Positions 46,346-56,146 of a stretch of 64,000 nt of DNA are shown one piece after another; within the stretch, counting starts at the first letter, position 1; each line of letters starts with the position of its first letter. The notes beneath the pieces are model-generated. The model saw nothing but the letters and a program-made list of their open reading frames with translations, made no database searches and was not told the DNA's origin. Source of the stretch: JAPPHA01 sp963662815 (lineage in GTDB: Bacteria; Pseudomonadota; Alphaproteobacteria; Rhodobacterales; Rhodobacteraceae); assembly GCA_963662815.2 (NCBI GenBank), contig CAXXWA010000005.1:327102-391101 (forward strand), in the 5' to 3' direction. Position numbers and translations under genes: made by a program.

Positions 46346-47353
46346 TTGGCACGCTTTCTAGCTCGCCGTCTCGTCCTGATGCTGCTCACCGTAATTGCGA
46401 TTTCCGTCATCTCATTCTTTATCATTGTCCTGCCGCCGGGAGATTTCGTTGACAGGCTCGTACAGGAGGCGAACCAGTATGGCGAGAACCTGGAGCCTCA
46501 CGAAATCGAAGACCTGCGCCGCAACTACGGATTGGACCGAAGCACGGTCGAGCAGTACTTCGTGTGGGTCCGGAATATCATTTTTCGCGGGGACTTCGGC
46601 TACTCGTTTGGTCGGGACCTGCCTGTCTCCGAACTGATCGGCCAGCGTCTCGGCCTGACGACTCTTCTTTCGGTCATTACCCTGCTTTTCATTTGGATCG
46701 TGGCAATCCCGGTCGGTATCTATTCGGCTGTGCGGAAATACTCTCTAGGTGACTACGTCTTCACTTTCTTGGGATTCATCGGCCTGGCCATTCCGAACTT
46801 CCTGCTGGCGCTGGTGCTGCTCTACATATCGTTCCGCTATTTCGGACAAAGCGTTGGCGGCCTGTTCTCACCGGAGTACGTGAATGCGCCCTGGACCCTG
46901 GAAAGGGTCGCAGATCTGCTTTCGCATCTCTGGATCCCGGTGATCGTGCTGGGCACGGCCGGAACCGCTGAGGTCATCCGCAAGATACGCGCCAACCTGC
47001 TCGACGAGCTGCATCGCCCGTATGTACTGACTGCCCGCGCCAAGGGCCTGGGCGAGACGTATCTGCTGCTCAAGTATCCGGTACGCCATTCGCTGAACCC
47101 GTTCGTATCGGAATTGAACGATCTGTTCGTAAAAATCGTCTCTGGCGAGACCATTGTGGCCGTCGTGCTCGGCCTTCAGACAACGGGCCCGTTGCTGCTT
47201 GAGGCCTTGAAGGAGGAAGACCTTTACCTAGCCTCGACGTTGATCATGTTCCTTAGCTTCCTGGCCGTGCTCGGAACGCTTTTTTCGGACCTTCTCCTGA
47301 TGCTGCTCGATCCAAAGATCCGGCGCCAGGCAGCAAGCCAGGAAATGATGTGA
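46346..47353 (+). CDS. ABC transporter permease (DppB/OppB type)
   Basis: 335 residues from a TTG preceded by GAGGAGA at 6 nt; the open frame extends 17 codons further but only over the hairpin. The first helix is LARRLVLMLLTVIAISVISFF (residues 5-25, split in text), followed by LPPGDFVDRL. The EAA-type loop is YVLTARAKGLGETYLLLKYPVRHSLNP (short form TARAKGLGE). About six helices in total. The extra soluble loop with EDLRRNYGLDRS is typical of the B-type permease. It forms the channel with the next gene, whose GTG overlaps its stop. Confidence 0.9.
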   Translation: MARFLARRLVLMLLTVIAISVISFFIIVLPPGDFVDRLVQEANQYGENLEPHEIEDLRRNYGLDRSTVEQYFVWVRNIIFRGDFGYSFGRDLPVSELIGQRLGLTTLLSVITLLFIWIVAIPVGIYSAVRKYSLGDYVFTFLGFIGLAIPNFLLALVLLYISFRYFGQSVGGLFSPEYVNAPWTLERVADLLSHLWIPVIVLGTAGTAEVIRKIRANLLDELHRPYVLTARAKGLGETYLLLKYPVRHSLNPFVSELNDLFVKIVSGETIVAVVLGLQTTGPLLLEALKEEDLYLASTLIMFLSFLAVLGTLFSDLLLMLLDPKIRRQAASQEMM

Positions 47354-48447
47354 CAGCATACGCCGCACATCTGAGTCACTCTCAACTGGTGATGCGCCGA
47401 TTCCTGCGCCACCGCTTGGGAATTTTCGGCGCTGTGATGACGCTTCTGATTTATCTGGTGGCTGCCTTCGTGGAGTTCCTCGCGCCGCATGCTCCGGGCA
47501 CATACCAGGCCAGGGACGTCTATGCGCCACCCCAGACCATGCACTGGATTCTTGAGGGACCGGACGGCCGGCGGTTCCAGCCGCATGTTTACGGCCTGCA
47601 CTCGACGACGGATTACAACACGGGACAGCGAGTCTTCGAAGACGACCCTGACAGGGTGATCGAGCTCGGTTTTTTCGTGCGCGGCGACAGCTACAGGTTC
47701 TGGGGACTCGTCCCGGCGGAAATTCACTTTTTCGGCCCGAAGGATCCCGGCGAACGGGTGTATTTCCTTGGCGCGGACCGGCTAGGTCGCGATGTGCTCA
47801 GCCGCACGATCTACGCGACGCGTGTTTCAATGACGATCGGATTGGTAGGTGTCGGCATCAGCCTCATTCTGGGAATTGCGATCGGTGGCGTCTCGGGCTA
47901 TTTCGGCGGCATTGTCGATCTGGCGATCCAGCGGCTGATCGAGTTCCTGCAATCCCTGCCATCCATCCCGCTCTGGATCGGACTTGCCGCTGCCATTCCG
48001 CCCACGACTCCGCCGATCAGGACTTATTTTTTCATCACGGCGATCCTGTCGATCATCGGCTGGACAGGGCTTGCTCGAGTTGTGCGTGGGCGGTTCATGG
48101 CGCTGAAGGACGAGGATTTCATCAAATCCGCACGGCTCGACGGAAACCGGCCGGTACGAATCATCCGGCGGCACATGGTGCCCAATTTTCTTTCACACAT
48201 CATTGCCGTGGTCACGCTGGCGATTCCGGGGATGATCATTGCTGAAACCTCGCTCAGTTTCCTTGGTATCGGACTTCGGCCACCGGTCGTGAGTTGGGGT
48301 GTGCTGCTGCAAGAGGCTCAAAACCTGAGATCAATTGCAACCGCCCCCTGGCTGTTTCTGCCGGGTTTGGCGGTGGTCGTGGCCGTGCTGTCGCTCAATT
48401 TCCTTGGTGACGGCCTCAGAGATGCGGCAGACCCATATGCGAACTGA
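47350..48447 (+). CDS. ABC transporter permease (DppC/OppC type)
   Basis: 365 residues. The first helix is near residues 22-44 (IFGAVMTLLIYLVAAFVEFL). A large periplasmic loop follows, with HFFGPKDPGERVYFLGADRLGRDVLSR, the DRLGRD signature of C-type permeases. The EAA loop is DFIKSARLDGNRPVRIIRRH. Its end overlaps the start of the ATPase gene by 11 bp. It pairs with the B-type permease to move the substrate across the inner membrane. Confidence 0.91.
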   Translation: MTAYAAHLSHSQLVMRRFLRHRLGIFGAVMTLLIYLVAAFVEFLAPHAPGTYQARDVYAPPQTMHWILEGPDGRRFQPHVYGLHSTTDYNTGQRVFEDDPDRVIELGFFVRGDSYRFWGLVPAEIHFFGPKDPGERVYFLGADRLGRDVLSRTIYATRVSMTIGLVGVGISLILGIAIGGVSGYFGGIVDLAIQRLIEFLQSLPSIPLWIGLAAAIPPTTPPIRTYFFITAILSIIGWTGLARVVRGRFMALKDEDFIKSARLDGNRPVRIIRRHMVPNFLSHIIAVVTLAIPGMIIAETSLSFLGIGLRPPVVSWGVLLQEAQNLRSIATAPWLFLPGLAVVVAVLSLNFLGDGLRDAADPYAN

Positions 48448-50521
48448 CGTTCTCCTTTCGCTGCAGGGGTTGTCGGTCTCGTTCAGGGACGGGCGCCGCC
48501 GAAGCATGGCGCTTCGGGATGTCGGATTCGACTTGCCGCATGCCAAGACGGTTGCGATCGTCGGGGAGTCCGGTTGCGGCAAGTCTTTGACTGCACGCAG
48601 CATTCTGCGCATCCTCGACTCGAACGCGACCATTGATCGCGGACAAATCCTTTTCGACGGCGCAAACCTGGCCGAACTGCCCGAGAAAGATCCCGTTCTG
48701 CGCAGCATTCGGGGTGGCCGCATCGGGTTGATCTACCAGGAGCCTCTTACTGCCTTGTCGAGCTTCTACACGGTTGGCAACCAGATTCAGGAAGCGGTCC
48801 GTCAGCACCAGGGTGTGACAAAAGCTCGGGCTCGCGAACGCGCAATCGAATTGTTGCATGCTGTCGGCATGCCAAATCCGGCGCAGCGTCTTGATTCGTA
48901 CACGTTCGAACTGTCAGGCGGGCAGCGCCAGCGCGTAATGATCGCAATGGCGCTGGGACCGAACCCGCCGCTTCTGATCGCCGACGAGCCGACAACCGCG
49001 CTTGATGTCACGACCCAGGCCGTGATCCTCGACCTCCTGCAGGACCTGCAACAAAGGCAGGGAATGTCGATGCTGTTCATTACCCATGACTTGGGGGTGG
49101 TGTCCCGCATGGCAGATGAGGTGGTCGTGATGTATCTGGGCGAGGTTGTGGAGCATGGTGCCAAGGCAGACGTGCTGACAACACCGAAACACCCGTATAC
49201 CCGGGCGCTCATGGCGTCACTGCCGGGGCGCGGCCAAGGGCGTCAGGCGACGATCCCGGGAACAGTTCCCACCCTGGAAGAGCGTCCGTCGGGGTGTTCC
49301 TTTGCACCTCGCTGCGCGTTTTCCAGGTCCGGTCTCTGCGACGTGGAGAGGCCTGTGCTTCTGCGTTCCGACGGTGTTGACGTTCGTTGCCATGCCTTCG
49401 GAGACGCCGCACCAATGTTCGATTTGTCGTTGCAGTCAGCAAAGCCGGAAACGGTCACAAAGGGAAGGTCACGGCAATTTGGCGGAAGGATCCTGGGCCT
49501 GCACGGCGTCAGCAAGACATTCGAGAAGCGCGAGGGGCTGTTCGGGCAGCGGGTGCAGGAGATCAGGGCCGTACAGGATGTATCCCTGGAGCTACTGCAG
49601 GGCGAAACCCTGGCGCTCGTAGGCGAATCCGGGTGCGGAAAGACTACTCTGGGGCAAACCATTGTCGGACTAGACAGGGCGACGCGCGGTCGCGTGATGT
49701 TCGGGGCGGATGGGCGAGACAGGGACATTACCGATCTTCCTGCTGCTGAATGGCGCAGCGTTTGGCAATCCATGCGGATGGTGTTTCAGGATCCGTTCTC
49801 GTCGCTGAATCCGCGCATGACCGCGTTCGACATCGTAGCCGAGCCATTGCTGCAAAGCCCAGGAGGTCCTCCTCCCGAGACGGACCTGGTCAGCAAGGTC
49901 CATGGGCTCTTCCGCCTGGTGGGGCTGGATCCCGAGCTGTCAGGCCGCTATCCCCATGCGTTTTCGGGAGGTCAGCGCCAGCGAATCGGTGTGGCTCGGG
50001 CACTTGCCCCGGACCCGATGGTCATCATCGCGGACGAGCCGGTTTCCGCGCTCGACGTATCGGTACAGGCGCAAGTGCTGAATCTCTTCCGCGACCTTCA
50101 GTCCAGTCTTGGGCTGAGCTACCTCTTCATCTCGCATGACCTTAACGTGGTGGCGAGTCTCGCTCACAGAATCGCGGTGATGTATGCGGGCCGGATAGTA
50201 GAACTTGCAGAAACAGACGAGATTCTGGACCGCCCGCGCCATCCCTATTCCGAGGCGCTCTTGAGCGCCGTGCTGATACCTGGTCGAGCCCATAAGGACA
50301 GTCGCCTTCGGTTGCGTGGCGACCCGCCCGACCCCTCGAACCTGCCTGGCGGTTGCGTCTTTGCCGGACGCTGCGCATATGCGACTGAAGTTTGCACGCA
50401 GGAAATACCTGAAATGCGCAACCTGGGTGGGCACTGGGTGGCCTGCCATCACACCGAAGCCCTTGCCCTGCGCGGATTACGCTATGAGACTTGTGCCGGG
50501 AACCCTGCGCCAAACTCATGA
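48437..50521 (+). CDS. Fused two-domain ABC ATPase (DppD-DppF type)
   Basis: 694 residues carrying two complete ATPase domains in one chain. Domain 1: Walker A VGESGCGKS (residues 42-50), LSGGQRQRV, LLIADEPTTALD and FITHDLGVV, ending in GCSFAPRCAFSRSGLC. Domain 2: VGESGCGKT, FSGGQRQRI, VIIADEPVSALD and FISHDLNVV, ending in GCVFAGRCAYATEVC. The Cys-rich tails match the peptide-transporter C-terminal domain. In classic dpp/opp systems these are two genes (D and F); here one chain does both, which is common in some alphaproteobacteria. The ATG is supported by the overlap with the permease stop. Confidence 0.94.
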   Translation: MRTDVLLSLQGLSVSFRDGRRRSMALRDVGFDLPHAKTVAIVGESGCGKSLTARSILRILDSNATIDRGQILFDGANLAELPEKDPVLRSIRGGRIGLIYQEPLTALSSFYTVGNQIQEAVRQHQGVTKARARERAIELLHAVGMPNPAQRLDSYTFELSGGQRQRVMIAMALGPNPPLLIADEPTTALDVTTQAVILDLLQDLQQRQGMSMLFITHDLGVVSRMADEVVVMYLGEVVEHGAKADVLTTPKHPYTRALMASLPGRGQGRQATIPGTVPTLEERPSGCSFAPRCAFSRSGLCDVERPVLLRSDGVDVRCHAFGDAAPMFDLSLQSAKPETVTKGRSRQFGGRILGLHGVSKTFEKREGLFGQRVQEIRAVQDVSLELLQGETLALVGESGCGKTTLGQTIVGLDRATRGRVMFGADGRDRDITDLPAAEWRSVWQSMRMVFQDPFSSLNPRMTAFDIVAEPLLQSPGGPPPETDLVSKVHGLFRLVGLDPELSGRYPHAFSGGQRQRIGVARALAPDPMVIIADEPVSALDVSVQAQVLNLFRDLQSSLGLSYLFISHDLNVVASLAHRIAVMYAGRIVELAETDEILDRPRHPYSEALLSAVLIPGRAHKDSRLRLRGDPPDPSNLPGGCVFAGRCAYATEVCTQEIPEMRNLGGHWVACHHTEALALRGLRYETCAGNPAPNS

Positions 50522-50680
50522 CCTCCCGTCCACCCTGGACATGGCATTGTGCCCTCCGGCCTTAGGGGGCGGCGGCGGTGCCCGCGACAGCTTTTTCCTG
50601 TGTCCGGGCAACGCAATGCACGGAAGTGTTGCCGGAGAGATGGCGCAATTCATACGCGGCGACTGGAACCAGTTGGTCAA

Positions 50681-52069
50681 ATGATGCGGATAGACAGCGA
50701 AAGTGGCTGCATTTTCGAAGGTGTGCTCACTCTCGAAGACAATGCGCGGCACGTGCCGCATGAGTTTGATGTTCCCGAAGGTGTCGCGGCATTACGCGTT
50801 CACTTCGAATACGACCCGATGTCACCCCCTGCAGGCGGAGTCTCGCACCAGCTAAGCATCTCTGTCTATGATCCGGCAGGCGCGCGCGGAACACGCCACA
50901 ACAACGCCAATCAATCTGTGGTCCTTTCCGAAGACTACGCGTCACTTGGCTACCTGCCTGGTCCCATCGACAACGGGCGCTGGATCGTCGAGATCGACAC
51001 GCATCGAATTCTGCCGCCGGGTCACGTCCGATACCGGATCGAGGTAGACTGGGGCACGGACGCGCCTGACCCGCCTTCCCCGGCCGTTGCACGTGTTGGT
51101 GTTGAAGAGAAAGGGATGTCCGGCCCTGGTTGGTTTCGCGGCGACCTGCATGGCCACTCTCTCCACTCGGACGCCTTTTGGAGCGTCGAGGAATTTGGTG
51201 CGGACACGGAGCGGCGCGGTCTGGATTTTGCTTTCCTGACCGACCACAACACGATTTCCGGCCTTGGGGATCTGTTGACCTCGAACCCGGGAAGGACACG
51301 CATCTTCCCCGGAGTGGAGTTGACGACGTACTTCGGTCATGGCCTGGTGCTCGGGACGGATCGACATGTTGACTGGCGGATCAAGGACGGAGAGACGATG
51401 GCCGCCCGTGTTGCGGAAATCCAGGCGGAAGGCATGCTCTTCGTCATTGCGCATCCGATGGCGCGCGGCCACCCATGGTGCACCGGCTGCACTTGGCAGC
51501 ACGCGGACGTGTATCCAGGTCCGGCGACCCATGTCGAAGTGTGGAACCGCGCCTGGAGCATCCCTCACAATGAACATGCGCTTCAACTCTACTACGGCTG
51601 GCTTGGCCGCGGCTGCAAGGTGTTTGCAACCTGCGGTTCGGACACCCATGGACCGAAGGGTCGAGACCAGGCGGGCCACAACGTTGTTTTTGCAAAGGAT
51701 CACACGCAACGGGAGATCCTGACAGCCTTGAAAAGAGGGCAGTCCTACCTGTCGTCGGGGCCAGAACTCTGCGTGGTGGCAAACACCGAAACCGGAGAAA
51801 GATTCGGGATGGGACAGTCTGTGTCGAGTCCCGTAACCTCGGTCTCAATTCGCGCCAGACACGCTCCGCATGGATCGACCCTCCGACTACTTTCCGCTTC
51901 GTCCGGGAAAGCGGGTGCAAGACTGACTCACGAGATCGACCTGAAAGGAGACGCGAAACTCGAGATCGATCAAGCCGACTTTGCCTGGACCACGTTCTTG
52001 ATCGTAGAGATCAGAGATGCCGACCGGCAACTTTGCGCCTTGAGCAATCCAATCTTTTTTGGGCCATGA
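50681..52069 (+). CDS. CehA/McbA-like PHP-domain metallohydrolase
   Basis: 462 residues. The N-terminal ~135 residues are a beta-sandwich-like part (VHFEYDPM, RWIVEIDTHR). The PHP domain then has FRGDLHGHSLHSDAFWSVEEF (first metal motif HGHS), FLTDHNT, ELTTYFGHGLVLG, VIAHPMARG, and the last metal motif FATCGSDTHGPKG. It should be a phosphoesterase, amidase or carbamate-hydrolase-type enzyme. It begins 160 bp after the transporter genes on the same strand and probably acts on the imported substrate. No signal peptide is obvious, so it is probably cytoplasmic. A broken partial copy lies 9 kb downstream. Confidence 0.85.
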   Translation: MMRIDSESGCIFEGVLTLEDNARHVPHEFDVPEGVAALRVHFEYDPMSPPAGGVSHQLSISVYDPAGARGTRHNNANQSVVLSEDYASLGYLPGPIDNGRWIVEIDTHRILPPGHVRYRIEVDWGTDAPDPPSPAVARVGVEEKGMSGPGWFRGDLHGHSLHSDAFWSVEEFGADTERRGLDFAFLTDHNTISGLGDLLTSNPGRTRIFPGVELTTYFGHGLVLGTDRHVDWRIKDGETMAARVAEIQAEGMLFVIAHPMARGHPWCTGCTWQHADVYPGPATHVEVWNRAWSIPHNEHALQLYYGWLGRGCKVFATCGSDTHGPKGRDQAGHNVVFAKDHTQREILTALKRGQSYLSSGPELCVVANTETGERFGMGQSVSSPVTSVSIRARHAPHGSTLRLLSASSGKAGARLTHEIDLKGDAKLEIDQADFAWTTFLIVEIRDADRQLCALSNPIFFGP

Positions 52070-52300
52070 ATCTCGAGACACAACTGCTCACCCCCGGTTT
52101 TGCGGTTGACGCATTGCCTGCGCGCCAGCCGCCGATCTCGCGGAGCGATGCCGGCGGCTGCCTCGATCCCGAACCTGCCGCGAACCTTGCCCGGCTCCTC
52201 GAACGCGACGCGCCCAGGCGGACAGCGGAAGTCCCGCGCGGCCGCGCCCCGCAGGCCCTCCGTCCCCGAACTCCGGCGACGGTCCGCCGCCCGAAAACTC

Positions 52301-53605
52301 AGGGTTCGTCACGAAATAAACGCTACATTATCAGGGTTCGGAAGCAAGGTGCAGTTCCAGTCGCGATGGAAGTCGGCGCGCCGGATATCCAGGGCATCGA
52401 TCTCCGACTTGCCGGTCCTGATACCGGTCGGGCACTCGTTCGTGTCCCGGTCGCAATAGACCTTCAGCCCCGTGCGTGTCGTGGTGGAGCCGATCAGGCC
52501 GATGATGGTTGTGAGGCTGTACAGCGGCTTGCCGCGCCAGTTCCGGCTGATGAAGGAGAAGAGCCGGTGCTCTATCCGGTTCCATTTGCTGGTGCCGGGC
52601 GGCGGGTGACACACGCCGGTCTCGATGCCGAGTTCGCGTGCGAGCTTCTGCAACTCCACCTTCCACAACCGGACGCGATTCCCGTTTGAGCCGCCGCAGT
52701 CGGCGGCGGCGAACAGCCTGCGGGCCTCGGGGCAGCGCTCCTTCCCCGGGTGGCGCCGCCAGCGCCGGATGCTCTCGACCGCGAACGCGGCCGTGTCGGA
52801 ACCGGCCCCGACATTGACCCAGCCGACGTTGTTGATCACGTCATGGACCCCGCAGGGGATCGCCTTGCCGAGCTCTTTGTCGGCGAAGTCATGGACGCGG
52901 ACCTCCTCGGGGGACCCTTTCGGGCGCCACTCGCGGCCCGAATTCCCGAATCCCCGCCGGTTACCTCTTCCCGGCGTCTGCGGAGACCGCCGGCTGTCCG
53001 GCTTCCGCGAACGCCGCGACCTGATCGTTGATGTGATGGAACTGCGCATCCCGGTCCGGATGGTCCGCGCCCTCCCGGGTCTTCGCATTGCCTTGGAGCG
53101 CGCGGCCCTGCCGCTTCAGCAGCCGGCCCGCAAGGGTATGGGACACCGGGAAACCCTGATCGGAAAGCGCATCGGCAAGGTGACGCAGGCTCTTCGACAC
53201 CCACCGCAGAGGACGCTCGGGGTCTCCGCCCACCGCCGGCTCGACAAGCGCATCGAGCGCCTCCTCAAGACCCTCCTGGAGCGCGACCGCGGGCTTGCGG
53301 CGCCCGCCGGGACGCCGGACGCGCCCCGAAGGCTCCGGTTCCGCCCCGAGTTCCGCAAGGCCGCGGCAGACGGTCGACCGCGCGACCCCCGTCGCCGTCG
53401 AGACCAGCGTCACGCCGCCATGGCCAAGGGGCAGGGTCTCGGACGCAGCGAACAGTCGGAGGCTCTTCTCGTCAAGATGCGGCGACAGGGCCTCGAACCG
53501 GTGCCGGATGCTCTCGATCGTATCCATGCCGCGAACGAATCACGTTTCGATTCCAGGGGGAATCCCTCAACGCCAAAACGATTCGCCTGTTTCGCAACGA
53601 GCCCT
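52301..53605 (-). mobile_element. ISAzo13-family insertion sequence, 1305 bp, degenerate
   Basis: The left end AGGGTTCGTCACGAAATA (52301-52318) and the reverse complement of the right end AGGGCTCGTTGCGAAACA (53588-53605) match at 14 of 18 positions. The ISAzo13-type transposase lies between them on the minus strand and is frameshifted. The right end falls exactly in the stop codon of the neighbouring nuclease gene. No clear target duplication was seen. Confidence 0.75.
52309..53527 (-). pseudogene. ISAzo13-family transposase, frameshifted
   Basis: The N-terminal 180 residues are clear: MDTIESIRHRFEALSPHLDE, GVTLVSTATGVARSTV and RWVSKSLRHLADALSDQGFPVSHT, then DAQFHHINDQV. At 52970 the conserved VSVDTKKKELVGDF is replaced by VSADAGKR and a TAA. 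The continuation NSGREWRPKGSPEEVRVHDF, AADCGGSNGNRVRLWKVELQ and GTSKWNRIEHRLFSFISRNW is in the next frame. One frameshift plus substitutions in the catalytic region make it non-functional. Confidence 0.82.
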
Positions 53606-53996
53606 CAGCTCCGGCTGCCCTTCCCGAACACCTCTTCCAGGCTGCCGGCATCCAGCGTCCGGTCCAGCCAGGAATCGAGATCGCCGAGACCGCCCGCAGC
53701 GATGCGGTCCCTGACCTCCGGCGGCAGGGGACCGAACCGGCGCTCGAGAAGGCGGGTCAATCCCCGTGCCTCGCCCCGTTCCAGTCCCTTGGCGAGACCC
53801 CGCGCCTCGCCCTCGGCGAGGCCCCGTGCCTTGCCCTGTTCCATCAGTGCTTCCGCGATCGTGCCCACAAGGCCCTCCATCTCGTCGTAGCCCGCCTCGC
53901 GCAGGCCAGCGCGCAAAACCTCCAGATCCCCTTCGGGATAGGTCAGAAGGATATACTCGAAGACCTGGCTCTGCCAAGCCCCGTCCTTCTCCACGC

Positions 53997-56146
53997 CAGG
54001 GGCATCCCACGCTGATTTCGGCTGGTTTTCCTTGACACCGGGCTTGTCTGCGTTGCATGCGCGCGCGACCGCGGAGCCGGAATTTTCCGCTGGCGTTCCC
54101 GTCCCGGACGTGCGATGCTCCGGCCATGTCGATTCGCAAGCGCCTCGAGTTCCATGCCCCGTTTCGCGGGATGCCGGCGGGGTTTTCCCTGTCGGACGTC
54201 GAGATCCGGCTGGCCAGGCCGCAGGAGCGCCCGCTCTGGGACTCGCTGATGGACGAGCGCCACTATCTCGGCTTCCAGCGGCTGGCGGCCCGCGGCCTGC
54301 GCTACGTGGCAAGCTTCGGGGACCGGTGGCTGGGCCTGGCGGCGTGGCAGAACGGCGCCTTCAAGTGCGCTCCGCGCGACAGGTGGTGCGGCTGGAGGCC
54401 GGAGCAGCAGTTCCGGCGGCTGGAGATGGTGGCGAACAACACCCGGTTCCTGATCCTGTCCGAGCCGGGGGTGTTCCCGAACCTCGCCTCCTTCTTCCTT
54501 GCGGGGATGACCCGCCGGCTCGCCGACGACTGGCTGGCGGCGCACGGGCACCGGGTGCTCCTGGCGGAGACGTTCTGCGACCCGGCCAGGTTTTCCGGCA
54601 CCATGTACAGGGCGGCGGGCTGGGAGTGCCTGGGCCGGACGAAGGGGTTCGCCCGCGCCAACGGTCGCTACACCGACCCCCACGGCAGGCCGAAGGAGAT
54701 CTTCGCGGCGCCGCTGAGGCCCGACGCCCGGGCGCTGCTCTCGAGCCCGCAGCCGCTGCCGCCGGACGTGGCGCCGCCCTCCGGTCCCGGTCTGGCGCCG
54801 CGGGACCCCGGGACAATGCGCTCGCTGCACGCGGAGCTGGCGGCGGTGCCCGACTTCCGCCGGGCGCAGGGCAGGAAGCACGCGGTGGCCTGCGTGCTCG
54901 CCGTGCACGTGCTCGCCGAGCTCGCGAACATGAAGGGCTGCCTGGCCGCCGCGCAGTTCGCGCGCTCGCTGTCGCAGGAGGAGCTTGCCGCCGTCGGCGC
55001 CTGGCGGAACCCGAAGACGGGGCTTCGCGAGCCGGTCTCGAAGTCCACGATCCACAGGGTCGTGCAGTCGGTCGACCCCGAGGCGCTGGAGGACGTGGTC
55101 GGCCGCTGGTCCCGGCCCCGGCTTCCCCTCGCCCGGGCGCTCGCCGCCGACGGCAAGCGCATCCGCGGCGCCAACCGCAACGGCGACGGCCATCACGAGA
55201 CCGCGGCCCTCGTCGACCACGCGACCGGCGCGCCCTTCGCGCTCCTGAACTTCGGCGACGAAGGCGGCGAGCTGGCGGCCACGCACGACCTCCTGGAGCG
55301 CAGCGACGTCCGCGGCAAGGTCATCACCCTCGACGCGCTGCACACGACGCGCAAGACCGCGAAGATGGTCACCGGGCGCTGCGGAGCCGACTATGTCTTC
55401 TCGGTCAAGGGCAACGCGCCGGAGACCTTCGGCATCCTCGACGGCATCGACTGGGAGAGGGACGCCACCGGCCGCTTCGCGGAGGATCTCGAAAAGGTTC
55501 ACGGCCGCCTGGAGCAGCGCTCCATCAGCGTCCTGACGCCGCTCAAGCGCCTGATCAACTACCCCGGCGTCAGCCAGATCGCCCGGATCACCCGCTACCG
55601 GGAGCCGCTGAAGAAGGACGGCGACGATGGGGGAAACGACTGCACCGAGATCGCGTATGTCATCACCTCGCTGGATGCCGAAGCCGCGTCGCCGGAGGAG
55701 CTGCTGAAGCTGAATCGCGGACACTGGAGTGTGGAGAACCTGAACCACCGCCAGAGGGACTGCGTCTTCGGCGAGGACGCCTGCCTGACCCGCACCGGCA
55801 ACGGCCCGGCGAACCGGGCCAGCCTGAACAGCATCGCGCTCGCGGTGGTCTTCGCCAGCCGCCGCGAGGCGGAGAGCCTCGCCGAAACCCGGCGACGCCT
55901 GCAGCTGAACCGCAGCGAGGCCATCGCCGCCCTGACCCGGCCCTGAGAGCCGGGCCGCGTCCGGGCCGGCTCCCGGACGCCGCCGGCAGGCCGCCAAGCC
56001 CCGAAAACGAATCACCAAGGGACCGGAACCGGCGCCCGCGACGGCGCGCGGACGGCTCCGCAAACCCGGAATCCGGCCGGAACGCCCCGGTCCGCCCCCC
56101 GTTCGGCGGCAAATCGGAAAATCGCCAACAGCGTGGGAAAGTCCTG
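53997..56146 (+). mobile_element. ISAs1-type insertion sequence, 2150 bp, with a DruA-like domain fusion
   Basis: Ends CAGGGGCATCCCACGCTG (left) and CAGGACTTTCCCACGCTG (right, reverse complement) match at 14 of 18 positions. They are flanked by the direct repeat TTCTCCACGC (53987-53996 and 56147-56156), 10 bp as expected for ISAs1. It holds one transposase gene, and about 200 bp of non-coding sequence lies at the right end. The host nuclease frame is restored in silico by removing it, which fixes both ends well. Confidence 0.9.
54126..55946 (+). CDS. ISAs1-family transposase with N-terminal DUF4338 (DruA-like) domain
   Basis: 606 residues. Residues 25 to about 195 match DUF4338, the domain of Druantia protein DruA: RPLWDSLMDERHYLGF, LRYVASFGDRWLGLAAW, RLEMVANNTRFLIL and LLAETFCDPARFSGTMYRAAGW. 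The C-terminal ~390 residues are the ISAs1 transposase: SLHAELAAVPDFRRAQGRKH, ALAADGKRIRGA (Asp), VITLDALHTTRKTA (Asp), FSVKGNAPET and RGHWSVENLNHRQRD (Glu). The frame is intact and fills the element. What the DruA-like part does is unknown; it may guide target choice or DNA binding. Confidence 0.88.
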   Translation: MSIRKRLEFHAPFRGMPAGFSLSDVEIRLARPQERPLWDSLMDERHYLGFQRLAARGLRYVASFGDRWLGLAAWQNGAFKCAPRDRWCGWRPEQQFRRLEMVANNTRFLILSEPGVFPNLASFFLAGMTRRLADDWLAAHGHRVLLAETFCDPARFSGTMYRAAGWECLGRTKGFARANGRYTDPHGRPKEIFAAPLRPDARALLSSPQPLPPDVAPPSGPGLAPRDPGTMRSLHAELAAVPDFRRAQGRKHAVACVLAVHVLAELANMKGCLAAAQFARSLSQEELAAVGAWRNPKTGLREPVSKSTIHRVVQSVDPEALEDVVGRWSRPRLPLARALAADGKRIRGANRNGDGHHETAALVDHATGAPFALLNFGDEGGELAATHDLLERSDVRGKVITLDALHTTRKTAKMVTGRCGADYVFSVKGNAPETFGILDGIDWERDATGRFAEDLEKVHGRLEQRSISVLTPLKRLINYPGVSQIARITRYREPLKKDGDDGGNDCTEIAYVITSLDAEAASPEELLKLNRGHWSVENLNHRQRDCVFGEDACLTRTGNGPANRASLNSIALAVVFASRREAESLAETRRRLQLNRSEAIAALTRP

